This document shows, in pieces, positions 1 through 10,296 of a DNA stretch of 62,712 nucleotides (position 1 is its first letter; every line of letters begins with the position of its first letter). The DNA lies in NCBI GenBank assembly GCA_030267965.1, contig BRYA01000364.1, positions 1 to 62,712 of the forward strand, in the 5' to 3' direction. A program made the translations under genes and the position numbers. The notes under the pieces are model-generated. The model searched no databases, had not been told where the DNA came from, and saw nothing but the letters and a program-made list of their open reading frames with translations. This DNA comes from Triparma columacea (Eukaryota; Sar; Bolidophyceae; Parmales; Triparmaceae).

Positions 1-1083
1 CGCTGACTTGTCCACGATGACCCCATAGGCTCCCCACACCTTCTCCCCCTCTCTCCACAGGAACTTGTCAATACCCTCCTTCAGTGTCCCCTTGACTCTC
101 CTTCCCTTCTTGTAGAGTGCCTCCTCCAGCCCTGCAACACTTTCCAGCATCCCGTCCTCTTCCTCAGTAAGTGTTGGCACATTGGGCATGACCAATTCTA
201 CAAAGTGCTTCTTCCTCCGCTCGTCAATGACAGCAGGCTGTCTGAACTCATTCATGACTTCATTGAGAATTCCCTTCAATGAGTTATAGGCAGATTTGGT
301 GTCGTTTTTCCCATCACTTTTGAAACTAGGGCGCGCACTCTTGAAACTAGGGCGCGCACTTATAAAACTAGGGCGCGCACTCTTTGAGCTTTTGTTTGTG
401 CTAATGCCAACTTCCGATTTTGTCCCTGTTACCCTCTCCTCTGCCTTAAGAGTTCCCACCATGGTGACTGCACTTTGTCCAAACTCAAAGTCAGTGAAGC
501 TAAGCTCCCCATCAATGACACCTCGCTTGACAGTCTTTGTCTTTATTGATGCTAGAATTTCGACAAGCATCGCATTTGCCTCATCAGAAAGGTCATCCTC
601 GTCGAGGGATGTTAATTCCATAATGTTCGTCGATTTGACAGGAGAGACGACTTTGACGTCGAGGAGAAATTCGTCAAACTTATTCCCGCTGCCGTAGTGC
701 TGCCAGTAGACGAGTCTGTGAATGACTCTTTCCTCTTCGTCATACTCCTGGAGGGTCTTCCTTCGGAACTTGCCCTGCTCACAATCGGTGAGGATGAAGT
801 CAATAATCTTGTCGCACTCGTCGTGGAAGACAGCAGCAAGCTCCATGACCTTCACATCGACACCGGTAGAGTTGTCTATGAGGCCTTCAACGGCTCCTCG
901 GTCATCCAGAAGTTTCACAAGTTTACCTTGTTCGGGGCCAAGAGCTGCGTAATCGATATCTACGGGACCGTGTATTGCGGATGGGTGATTGGGGCCTGAG
1001 GGAGGCTCAGAGGTGAGGTCGGTCTTGCCGGCATCATTCACGACTCCCGCTTGCTTGTCCTCTTGCTTGGGGCTAACTTCCAT
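1..1083 (-). CDS. Unknown protein, 5' part (361 codons, runs off window)
   Basis: The minus strand is open without a stop from the ATG at 1083-1081 to the window edge, so this is the N-terminal 361 residues of a longer protein. The start begins MEVSPKQEDK. The sequence is acidic at the N-terminus, with a helical stretch around 'FHDECDKIIDFIL' and 'RLVYWQHYGSG'. About residue 235 it has three copies of SARPSF encoded by an exact 21-bp repeat. The last visible stretch (KVWGAYGVIVDKSA) resembles the entry into a START/Bet v1-like domain. The next gene on the same strand (2010-5097) has such a domain, so a tandem paralogue is possible, but this is inference. No domain can be assigned firmly. Because the ORF is edge-open, a donor splice site may lie beyond position 1. 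Confidence 0.6.
   Translation of the reverse strand, partial: MEVSPKQEDKQAGVVNDAGKTDLTSEPPSGPNHPSAIHGPVDIDYAALGPEQGKLVKLLDDRGAVEGLIDNSTGVDVKVMELAAVFHDECDKIIDFILTDCEQGKFRRKTLQEYDEEERVIHRLVYWQHYGSGNKFDEFLLDVKVVSPVKSTNIMELTSLDEDDLSDEANAMLVEILASIKTKTVKRGVIDGELSFTDFEFGQSAVTMVGTLKAEERVTGTKSEVGISTNKSSKSARPSFISARPSFKSARPSFKSDGKNDTKSAYNSLKGILNEVMNEFRQPAVIDERRKKHFVELVMPNVPTLTEEEDGMLESVAGLEEALYKKGRRVKGTLKEGIDKFLWREGEKVWGAYGVIVDKSA
321..383. repeat. Three tandem 21-bp units inside the first coding region
   Basis: Units at 321-341, 342-362 and 363-383 share the core gaaactagggcgcgcac; the third differs at a few bases. In the minus-strand reading frame each unit encodes SARPSFK or SARPSFI, so the repeat keeps frame. 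Confidence 0.85.
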
Positions 1084-2009
1084 GCTGAAAAAGGCGGAAG
1101 TTTGGGGTTGGAAGGTGGAAGGGTAGTTTGGGGATAAGTGGGGTGTTTTTTGAAACGCTATCGGTCCGGCGAGATTTTGAGGGGCAACAACAGCTGTCGC
1201 TCATTAATATACGGCAGTTGACTCCAGTGCAGTCAACCAACCCCACCATCCTGGTCGAGGCACCAAGGCGGATTTGAGATGAATCTTGTAATTTTACGTT
1301 GCGGTCGTTTCTTCCTCAATTTACGTTTCGTGTCCCCCGAGCTTGGGTCTCCATGCACATTCTTACCTTCAACGAAGCTTTTACAGGGGCTAATTCTTGG
1401 GATTTACTTTGGCTGAGTGCGGGGAGGGGAAAGGGTTGGGGGTGGTGAGGGATAAAGGGTGATATATTCGTCAAAAGATCTCAGAAAGTCCGGAGGCATG
1501 GTACAGTTAGCCCGAAGGTGTAGCTAAAATCCCGTCGGGGTTCTCATGAAGATGAATAATCCGTGGAACCTCATATACTGGTCGGAGGTAAAACCCTTGT
1601 GATATTTCTATATACGGCCGAATTTGTGTTTCTTTTGCATTAAACGCGCCAATCAATAGACAGTGGTTACTCCTCGTACGTCCTCACCTCTGAGTGAGTT
1701 TTCGCTTTCTGGGTTCTTTTCCAAAATTAAAAATGTGGTTAAAAGTTGGGTGCATTTACTAAACTCTCGTCTTCTCTGTGGTGTGTACTCAGGTCGCAAA
1801 CGTTGAGATTGAGCTGTGGCATATGTAACAGAGCCGTGCAGCAGTAAGGTCGTGTTCATAATAAAAGACGTTTTCACGGTTTCAGGTTCCGCACAGTATG
1901 TACTCAGTCATTTTGGCTTACCGACGCCCAACGTGAAATTAAACGTAGTCCCATTCTTATCTAAATAGCATGAATAAATATTACCGTCACCCCCCCCACG
2001 TCGCCATAA
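1084..2009. other. Intergenic region, no gene seen
   Basis: About 0.9 kb between the starts/ends of two minus-strand genes. It should hold the promoter of the gene starting at 1083. Short ORFs here, including one at 1653-1877 on the minus strand, have no recognisable protein features. No tRNA-like or repeat structure was seen. Confidence 0.6.
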
Positions 2010-5000
2010 TCAACCGCTCACCCCCCCTTCTTCGTCCTCCTCTTCGATAACGACACCAACCTTCCTCCCCCCGCCAACTTCCATGTCTTCGTCTTCATCC
2101 TCCTCATCCTCCTCTTCTTCAATGCCCAAACTCATCCTCAAACTCATGCTATTCCTTCTACCCCTACTAGCCTTGTCCCCCAATTCCAGTGCCCTCTTCC
2201 CCCGCAAGGCGCTTGTTTTCCCTTCCAGCATGTCGTCGGGGATGTTTGCCAGGAAGAGGTCCGACCACCACAGTGGCTTCTCCTCCAGCCAGTCCAAGGC
2301 GTTGTCTTGCACATATGCCTTCACATCGTCTCTGAAGTGGGCGTAGCATGACTCGTGATGCATAATGGTGTACGAAAGTTTAATGTCTGGTTCTGATCGT
2401 TTGTAGAATATCCTCTCTGCCTGGTCCGCTCCTGTTTCCAAGGAGAAGAATACGGAAACATGGCTGCGGTTGATGCTGAGGAAGAACGACACGAAGAATA
2501 TCACGAGTATACCATTGCAGGCGACTACTAAGGGCCAGACCACCTCACCATTAAGTCCTCCACCACTCCCTCCGCCAAGATACACGGCCGCGACAACAAA
2601 AGTTGCACATTGGTTGAATATGAGATTTCCAGTGTATCCCGCGCCACCCATCCCCAATGGCTGAATTGCCTGCATCCATGCTGTGAAATCCGTAGTTGTT
2701 TTCGCCATAATGTGCCAGAGGACTATCCCGAGTAATGGGCTATTTGCGGGGTAGAAGTCACCTCTCCTGAGAAGCTTTCGCGCAAAGTGCAGCAACATTG
2801 GGATCACGAAGTACAGGACGAGAACCACAAAGCCCATCTTCCGAAGAAGAATCACGTTGAAAATTTGGGATGCCATCGTACACGCGGATATACCCATCAT
2901 GAGTACAAAGACAAGAATCCGGTTCTGGTCTGGAATCATTCCACGCGTCTTGGGGTCTCGCCGCCTCGACTCAGGGTTGACGTCCGCATCATATTTGAGT
3001 GACTGCATCGCGAAGCTAGTGGCCATTATTGACATCGCGAGGGACGAAAGCGAAGTAAACGAAATTGCCTCGCTGTTGCTGATGCGCTCGACGATAAATG
3101 TCGCCTGGACGACAGCACCGGGGATTGCCTCCGTGAATGTCTGAGAGGGAGTTTGTGACAGGTAAGTTTAAAGGCGGCGAAGGGTTTGATGGTGTTTATG
3201 TGGGGACAAAGGGACTCACCTCCAGGAGCTTAGTTATCACCATCTCGTCATACGGAGAGAAGTTCTCGTAGAAATCCTGCTCCCCTCCCACCACCCGGAC
3301 TGCGTCTTGTGCGGGTTTGAGGCAGAGAATGGTTAGAAACATATCCCATGCCATCAACCTCGGTCGCTTGCGCCTCTGCAAGAACACGACGACAAGTTGT
3401 AAGATGATATTAAGCACAATCATGAGCAATATCGCCCGCGCTTTGATATTCTCGCCAGCAGCAAAGAGTTCAGTGACAATAAATACGTCGGAGCCCATAT
3501 CGAGGACGGAGAAGGAAGCGCCCAGGAAGACACGGAATTTCAGGCCCAAGTCGGCAGTAGCGAGTTTTTTACGCGCAACTACTTCGAGAAAGGGCCGAAA
3601 GAAGGAATACCTCTCGTCGAGCTCCCGCATGCTGGGGAATGTCAAAATGAACTCATCCACCGCAGCATCAGCGGTGAGGTTACTGATAATTAGGGAGCTC
3701 ATTGTCTTGCCAATCTTACGTCCATCAGCCTCAGTGATGTCCGCCAGCGGCTTGTCCACCTTACATGGTGGTGCAAGTCGATTCCTCAGTATATTAACCA
3801 GCATAGGCGCGAATGCCCTATACCTCCCATGGAGGTCCCTCAGAGCACGGTTTTTCTCCATCATCACCGTTACTGCTAGCCGCCCCATTGCCTGTCTATT
3901 GCTCCTACTACACCCAACCATGAACGCGTCCATCGAGTCCATCAGCATCGTGCCCATTGCGGTGCCGTCTTCAACGTCAAGCTCATCAAGCTTCCGGAGG
4001 TTTTGGAAATACCGCTGCACCTGGCTCACCGCGCGCACTGTCATGGGCCTGCACAATTTTTCATTCTCCATCACAACCGAGTTCGTTTTGAAGTCCATCT
4101 GAGCATACAGCTCGATGGTGGTTTTCTGTTGCCTGACCGCCTTGTTCTGGCCAAGCTCCATCTGTCGTGTCGAGATTCTCTCTGCCTTGATTCGAAACAC
4201 CATCGCGTTGCTAGCTCGCACTCGGTGATCCTCCTCTGGTGCATTGGAATGTGTAGTGGGGAGCACAACATACAAAATATCGCCTTTGCCATCCAACCTG
4301 CTGCAGGTTTGTCTACTGACGACAGTGCGATCGCGGAACCTGCCAGTAGGGATTCGATATGTCGACAGCGTTGTTATCGAACGTGTCGCCCCCATCTCCC
4401 CCTCCTCTTGCTCGACTTTGAAGTGGTCGCGCACCATCACATCGTTTTCGGCTGCCTTGCTGAAGTAGGCCGAGTCAAAGTCGTGAAGGAAGCAAGCCAC
4501 GTCGATGGGGCTCGCTCGTACCTTGACAGTGGCCTTGAAGGTCTTTCTCCCTTCATCCCCCCAAGTGCTACTCTCCAATTCTACTAACCCATTGCTCTGC
4601 TCGAGAGGCTTCATCCGAGGGTCAAAATCCACTACCAGCTCTCTCCCTTTCTGCAGGGCATCCCTCTCCTCGTCAGTCTCGTCGCTGTCGCCTTGGTCTG
4701 TATGGTTGAAGAGGCGCTCTCTGATCTCAGTCCTAGAAGTGGCGTCAACCAACCGCGCTTCCTCTTCAATATCTCCACTTGACCCTTGGGTGTCCTCTTC
4801 GCCGCCCCAGTGAGAGACTCGGCTGCCCTTGTGCCTCTGCTTGCGCGTGCTACCTATCACCGACACTTTCGTCTGGAGCGTTGACGCTGTGGAGCCGCCG
4901 ATCCTGCGAGCGTTACGTTTGCGGCGGCCAAATACGAGGCCCCGCGCCTGCTTTTGTAGCTCAGGATCAAAGTATAGATTCACGATTGGATTGAATGTTG

Positions 5001-5097
5001 TGCAGGCGACGGTGAGGGTAAGGAAAGAGAAGAACCTGAGCGGGCGCTCAATGGCCGATGTGTTAGATTTGACGTGAATCTTCTTCGCTCTCATCAT
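2010..5097 (-). CDS. START-like domain protein with multi-pass membrane domain
   Basis: Two exons, 5097-3220 and 3140-2010, joined by a phase-0 GTGAG...CTCAG intron, give 1002 residues. After a basic, low-complexity N-terminus, residues about 178-375 look like a START/Bet v1 lipid-binding fold (FKATVKVRASPIDVACFLHDFDS, then a long beta-rich stretch). From about 525 there are hydrophobic helices (FSVLDMGSDVFIVTELF, ILLMIVLNIILQLVVVFL). The second exon continues with TFTEAIPGAVVQATFIV and further membrane spans. The tail is very acidic (EEEEDEEDEDED). I associate this START plus membrane architecture with families in diatoms and Triparma-like algae; that is recall, not a search. The role may be lipid sensing or transport at a membrane (inference). 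The start is ATGATG at 5097; a further 5' exon cannot be excluded, because no second start context is clear upstream. Confidence 0.75.
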
Positions 5098-5564
5098 CGC
5101 TCATTGACTTACATGGGAGGCCAGTAGCTGCTGCCAACTCCAAAGGGAAGTGAGATGAAGTACATTGCACAGATGGTGAAGTACATTGCGCAGATGGGCG
5201 GTTTGTCTGCTCTGTGCCGCGTTTTCATGCACGCGTCATACCCAACACCTCCCCACTCCCACCTTCCCTTCCCTTCCTAGACACCCTGGCACAATGACGA
5301 GCTAGCTTACAATCCTCAATCATGTGGTAATTTTGACAATGTTTTCCCCTACAATTGCGATCAAGTGCCCACGTTGCCTAATCGGCTCCCAATCGGGCGC
5401 GTATCAAATGCTCACTTTAAAATAAAACAGATTTTTGAGCAAAACTGTAGGAAGTTCGAAGTCCAGTTTGTTCTACGAATCTTCATCCATCATTTTCGGG
5501 TTTCCCTCACCACCACCTATTATCCACCTTCACCTTTTTCCTCTACACCTCAACAACCTGACTA
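5098..5564. other. Divergent intergenic region
   Basis: This separates the minus-strand gene starting at 5097 from the plus-strand gene starting at 5565, and should carry both promoters. An imperfect 20-bp direct duplication (gaagtacattgcRcagatgg) sits at about 5157-5198. Nothing else was recognised. Confidence 0.55.
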
Positions 5565-7049
5565 ATGAGCGTTCCACCTTTGCACAAAACCCAAAAGCAA
5601 GAGGCTCTTTTCCTACTACGCACTCTAGACTACCCACAGCTTGAGGAAAACCTAGACCGTGACTACCCGTCAATCGCTGGATTGACTTCTATCATAGCCT
5701 ATGTAGAGTTCTACGGCGCATGTTATGATAGTGACAAGCAGTGCAAGGTCATAACTTTCCGCTTCGGTTCAACCGTCAGAAGTCTCTCAACATTACGGTC
5801 TAGTTACATCTGCAAAAGCACAAATCAAAGAACAGCGAGCATCAACCGTAGGGAAGCCATCAAGAAGAAATCCTACGTAATTGTCGCGGTTGACCATGTT
5901 GCTGTAGAAGACACGGATACCGCAAAAGTACAGGGCAAATACGAGGTCGAGCAAAAATTAGCTACTGCCTGCCAAAAAATAACTAACACCATCGTTGGTG
6001 GAAAACTTCTTATATGTAATAATTCTAAGTTCGATCTCTCCCATGATATCATCACGCGTCTTCCGTCCTTGGTGAGTGGTTGCTTCGTAATGTGCTGCGG
6101 AGGGACGTAGAACTAACCCAATCCCCAAACAACTCACAGGCGGTTGTTTACATACTCAAGTGGCACATCNNNGCAGCACATTCTTGACCTCACCCATTGA
6201 CTTCATCGCCATCCGTTATGAGACCCTATCCCGCCACCAGCTGGGTACGCAATTCACGGGTTCTGATGATGCTCCTTTCATGCAACTCCTAAGCGCGGTT
6301 GGTTTTGACACTTTAATGGAGGCATCCAACTGTACCATCATCTCTGTCCCCCCCTCAACAAAAACTAAAAGGGAGGTGCGCGAATGCGAACAAAACCAGA
6401 TTGATTCCGTGGGGAAGTGGAGGGGAGATCGTAAAGCATTCCTCCTTAACAGCACGCCCGCAGCGACAACTGACATGAACCGACTGCTGCAGAAACAAAA
6501 AAGGAAATCAATCGACAAAAGGTCTAGAGATCGGCAGAAAAAGAGGCAGAAAGAGTTCGTGTGAGTACAGGAGAGGATGGGGGAGAGAGCGAGTAGCGAG
6601 TGAATACAGCATGTGGCCTAACCCCCCCTCCCCCCCTCCACCCCCTCTGTGCACGCTCGGCCCTCCGCAGGTCCAAACCACCTAGGGGTAGGGGGTCGGG
6701 GCGGGCGGGCGGGTGGACCCAGTTGGAAGAAGAAGCGCTCTGTAAAATAATCAACGGGAAGAAATTCCAGGCCGCCAACATGGGCAGACACTTGAAGACG
6801 GGAACTTGGATTTGGGTTACCAAAAAGATGGCCGACAACAGAGGTTGGAATTGGTCGAGAACACGCGACGCTATCTCATGGCATTACAGAAAGTTCTATT
6901 CTGACAAGGTGGAGATTGAGGGGGGGGAGATTGAGGGGGGGGAGATTGAGGGGGGGGAGATTGAGGGGGGGGAGATTGAGATCGAGGAGGAGATCGATGA
7001 GGAGGAGAGCGATAGTGAGGAGAGTATGTGGAGTGTTGGGAGCGATTAG
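5565..7049 (+). CDS. Myb/SANT-like DNA-binding domain protein (contains assembly gap)
   Basis: Three exons: 5565-6071, 6140-6560 (interrupted by three Ns at 6170-6172) and 6671-7049. The introns have GTGAG donors and CAG acceptors and match in phase. The first two-thirds (LDYPQLEENL..., KITNTIVGGKLLICNNSKFDL) match nothing I know. The second exon ends in a strongly basic helix (LLQKQKRKSIDKRSRDRQKKRQKEFV). The last exon holds a SANT/Myb-type helix-turn-helix with three spaced tryptophans (WTQLEEEALCKIING, WIWVTKKMADNRG, WNWSRTRDAISWHYRKFY), followed by an acidic tail with four GGEIE repeats. The reading frame shifts across the Ns, so the true gap must be 1, 4, 7... bases rather than 3. A nuclear DNA-binding role is likely from the SANT-like domain; the target is unknown. 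Confidence 0.65.
6170..6172. other. Assembly gap (3 N) inside an exon
   Basis: The flanking coding frames differ: codon starts are 2 mod 3 before the Ns and 1 mod 3 after. The gap length is therefore a placeholder, and the frame break is not evidence of a pseudogene. Confidence 0.9.
6914..6977 (+). repeat. 15-bp coding minisatellite with four G8 runs
   Basis: Runs of eight G occur at 6920-6927, 6935-6942, 6950-6957 and 6965-6972, spaced by agattga. In frame they encode GGEIE repeats of the Myb/SANT-like protein. Four equally spaced G-tracts on one strand could form a G-quadruplex in the DNA and in the mRNA. Confidence 0.85.
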
Positions 7050-7546
7050 GAGGAGAGCGAGTAAGAGTGAATGTTGGAAGAGGGCACACTTGGGTTAGAA
7101 CCAGTCCTCCATGATGCGTAACCTTGCAATAACCGTAGATGTACAGGCGACAGGTGTTACTGCATTTAATGTCAAGAAACATGTGCTCTTCTTACCTTAA
7201 CGCAGGGGCTCGGCCGAGTGATTCGTACGTAGAGGCCAAAATGCTCCATACTTTACGAAACGACACCATTCGACGACTGTGGTATGTATGTAACAAGCGA
7301 ATATTAACCACCGCGTTGGTCGATCAACGACGAGAAGTTTAGAAGGCATAAATTGGGCAATTTGCACCCACGGAGGCCGTAATGGAGGTGCTGGTATAAG
7401 TCTCATGAGCCACCTGTCGAAGATATCAATAGTCATTCCGTACAATCATAACAATCATAACATATAGAGAACTCGTAGACATATCAAATCGACGTAATTA
7501 TGCAACAAATTTTTGTTGTCTCTTAGAAAGAAGTTGAATTTCCTAC

Positions 7547-7660
7547 CATCAACAATAGGACAAACAACAAGTGATGAAAGCCATGAAAAGTGTTATTATT
7601 GTCATCGTTGTCCCGTTTTACCTTTATTTCGATAAGATTTTCTTTTGCCAAAACAGAGTG
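7547..7660 (+). repeat. Orphan copy of a dispersed non-coding element
   Basis: The stretch from about caacaataggacaaacaac to taagattttcttttgcc closely matches DNA at 48390-48495, 50500-50600 and 51965-52065, which flanks LRR genes. Shared words include gtgatgaaagcc and gttgtccc. Its ends (ggacaa ... ttgtcc) are roughly inverted, suggesting a partly palindromic element. No LRR gene lies within 13 kb of this copy. Confidence 0.7.
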
Positions 7661-7740
7661 GTCTCATTTCCGACAGAATATCAGATTTGACAATTCTTAA
7701 AAACATAACAAAAATGTCACAAAAGGGGAAAAGAAGTGTT

Positions 7741-7960
7741 ATTGCCCCGCTGCTAGAAAAGCTTTACACTCCTCTACTAAAGAACCAGAGGACAGGGCCA
7801 GCTGCCCACCATAGAGGACAGGCATCAGCCCGCCCGTGTCAGTAGAGTATCCATACATCAACCGCATGTTGGTGTATACTGTGGATACTATGCTCATGGA
7901 AAGACGCCCCACATATGCGTGTGGGGTGTTTTTTTTATGCCCGCTGTCCCTCTTTTTTTT
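7741..7960 (+). other. Possible structured RNA or hairpin element with T-run ends
   Basis: An imperfect hairpin spans about 7847-7890 (gtatcca...tggatac with an inner atcaac/gttggt arm). A perfect 7-bp stem (ccccaca/tgtgggg, loop tatgcg, 7907-7926) is followed at once by t8, and a second t-run of 15 begins at about 7952. This layout would suit a Pol III transcript or a stand-alone hairpin. I could not match it to U1-U6, SRP, RNase P or U3, and saw no A/B box. Confidence 0.25.
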
Positions 7961-9005
7961 TTTTTTGCTCAATCCACAAAAAGCTTCAAACTGCCCAACT
8001 TTTAAACCTCTCATAACTTCTTACGTTTAACTTACTTTTACGCGAAAATTTGATGTAAAGTGTCGCCTATACGTACTTAACTTAAGTTCTAAGTATGAAC
8101 GAAAAATAATTCAACGTAATTCTAACCAAAAGTTTAACTCAGTTTCAGAAGCGTATTGTCAAACTGCTCACATAGACCCATTTAAACTTAGGAGGAAAAG
8201 TTAACCTCAAATATGCCCATTTTGAGAATCCTGGACTTTCATTTACAGGCTTAAAAATTGATCCCAAAATGGCCCAAAATGGCCATTTTCAGAAAAGGGA
8301 AATCAAAAATGGCCCAAAATGCCCAATTCTGAGATCCCAAATTTATAGGATCTCTTATTACGCTTCAATCAAACCGCCTTACCTTTAAATTACTCTCCAG
8401 CCTCGCGTTTACTAGTGTATAAGCTCAATACAAAGTGTCTTTACGTAAAAGCGTAATGGTCAAGATTTATAAAACTTAAAGTTATAAAAGTCAACGTAAA
8501 ACGCACTGTACAAAAACGGAAACTTTGAATAGCTGTTCAATACCCCTAAAGTAATGCTCCATGAATAGTACAGGGATAATTAACGCTGGCTTCTAACATG
8601 AAATATGCATATCCCAAAAAAGCAAGAAACCCAAAATTTCCATCAAAAATAGGCCCAAAGTCTCTCTTTTCTCATAAGGAAATACTTACCCTTCATAATT
8701 ACACTTTATTCCACTCGTTAACCCTTAAAATTAAGCCGTTCCATAGCGTTTATATATACTAAACACACTTGCAAAGCGTCAAATACACAAAGTATCACCA
8801 AGCATTTATAAACCACCCATCCCCAAACTCATTCAAAAGGGGGAAATAGTCGTTGCCCAAAGCCCCCCAAACCCCCCAATTGCCCATCACAACTCACATT
8901 GTACCCTAACCTCAACCTACTGCGCTCTACCCACGTAATAAGTACCACTGAACTTGATTCCATTACCTACAAAGACTCTTTCTGAAGTAGATATAAAGAT
9001 AACAG

Positions 9006-9908
9006 CTAAGTGACTCCTATAAATACCTCCACAACAGTCAATCGCCAGCAGGCTAGAAAGAGCACTGTGACGGAAATCGCGAACCGAGTAGCCCTCTTCT
9101 CGGTCTGCACGGCTGTCTTTATTGTGCTGCCTGTGCTCGAGGATGCCAGGAGGACGCGGATGATCTTGAGGGACTTGAAGGAGGCGAATATCACAAGGGA
9201 GAAACAAGAGGAGAAATACAGCAGGTTAGCAAGGGCGAACATGTCGTGCTTGAGTATACCCTCGCCGCCGGTGGCGAAGCACAAGCCGTTGTTGGACTTT
9301 GGGGCGTAGTGGCCGTATTCTGAGCCCGTGAGGACGGGCAGCAGCGCGTGGAATAAGAGTCCAGGGGCGACGATGTCTGCGTGTGCGTAAAGGAGTAAGT
9401 TGGGGTTGCGCGGTGGAGGAACGAGGAGGAAGGTTCGTGACTTACATTTGAAGATCCTCCAGTGTGGGGCAACGCTGTTCTTGCCGGCTATGCGGGTCCA
9501 AGAGTTGTCCCTGATCAAGCGAAGCCTATAATACCGCTCCCACACGAGCCCAGTGATAGCGCTGAACTGCAGGGTCGCCAAAAAATGAATTATCACACCG
9601 TTGACCTGGCACACGGCAAAGCTTGGAACTTGCAGCTGCTGCAGGTTGAGAGCAATAACAGAAAAGTAGAAGAAGAAAAATGCCAAGTCAACCCAACACT
9701 GAAGCCGCTGCCCGTGACGCTGTGCACGATTGACACGACCACCTCTACGGTAGAAGCAAAGGAGGAGGAGAGACGTGAGCCCAAACCCCAGCAGGTATAG
9801 GCACAGCACAAGGGACGTGAATGCCTGAGTCGTAGGAGTCATGAGAGGAGGAAGCGGGTGAGTCGAGTTGTTCCAGTTGTAGCCGTAGAGATCGGCATAG
9901 GAGGCCAT
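9006..9908 (-). CDS. GPCR-like multi-pass membrane protein
   Basis: Two exons (9908-9446 and 9376-9006) joined by a 69-bp GTAAG...CAG intron in phase 1 give 277 residues. The predicted membrane segments are FTSLVLCLYLLGFGLTSLLL, WVDLAFFFFYFSVIALNL, a third helix ending in WERYYRLRL (an ERY, DRY-like motif), IVAPGLLFHALLPVL, LLYFSSCFSLVIFASF, and FAISVTVLFLACW. A short polar loop and Arg/Lys-rich cytosolic stretches fit a seven-helix receptor. Only six helices are clear, because the frame stops soon after the sixth. Either the receptor is truncated, or a last exon lies at about 8920-8990 (TSERVFVGNGIKFSGTYY can be read there). The ligand is unknown. Another six-helix membrane protein is possible. 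Confidence 0.55.
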   Translation of the reverse strand: MASYADLYGYNWNNSTHPLPPLMTPTTQAFTSLVLCLYLLGFGLTSLLLLCFYRRGGRVNRAQRHGQRLQCWVDLAFFFFYFSVIALNLQQLQVPSFAVCQVNGVIIHFLATLQFSAITGLVWERYYRLRLIRDNSWTRIAGKNSVAPHWRIFKCKSRTFLLVPPPRNPNLLLYAHADIVAPGLLFHALLPVLTGSEYGHYAPKSNNGLCFATGGEGILKHDMFALANLLYFSSCFSLVIFASFKSLKIIRVLLASSSTGSTIKTAVQTEKRATRFAISVTVLFLACWRLTVVEVFIGVT

Positions 9909-10296
9909 GATGGAGAGGGGCCTAGGTGGAAGGTTGTTCCGAGGCGATGAGTTTGAGGTTGTCAGTTTAGTTGTTGTTTTGAGGAAGTGGGCTGAGGAGT
10001 CGGGAGATGGACGGAGGAGTAATGGACAAATGAGCGGGTGTAGGAATGCCTCTTACGGGACAGATATCATGCGCGAAATCAATCAATGTAAAGGATTACT
10101 AACCCAAGCACTCCGTTTCTCCTGGCTCCTGGATTTCTCCAAGGACCCCAGTTTTTGAATCCCAGCCCAGTTCCCCAAACGCCTACCATACTCACAACAC
10201 CCATAATCAGCCAGCGTAGCATCCACTCGCCCTTGGCGCTGTCGACTACTTTCCTATGTTAAAAAATACTACAGCATTCTCAATTGAAAGAAGTCT
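9909..10296. other. Short intergenic region
   Basis: This lies between the 5' end of the GPCR-like gene and the 3' end of the GIY-YIG gene, both on the minus strand. It should carry the promoter of the former. No ORF with protein-like features was seen. Confidence 0.5.

Larger units (their letters stand above)
7050..9005. other. AT-rich intergenic region, about 2 kb
   Basis: No convincing protein gene. It holds an orphan copy of a dispersed element (7547-7660) and a possible structured RNA (7741-7960). From about 8200 to 8340 and 8620 to 8660 there are irregular repeats of cccaaaatggc. A short T-run and many homopolymers follow. The last part, 8880-9005, is the 3' side of the minus-strand gene ending at 9006. 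Confidence 0.55.

Noticed and set aside
1653..1877. 74-residue minus-strand ORF
   Set aside because: No domain, no start context and no similarity to anything recognised; consistent with chance.
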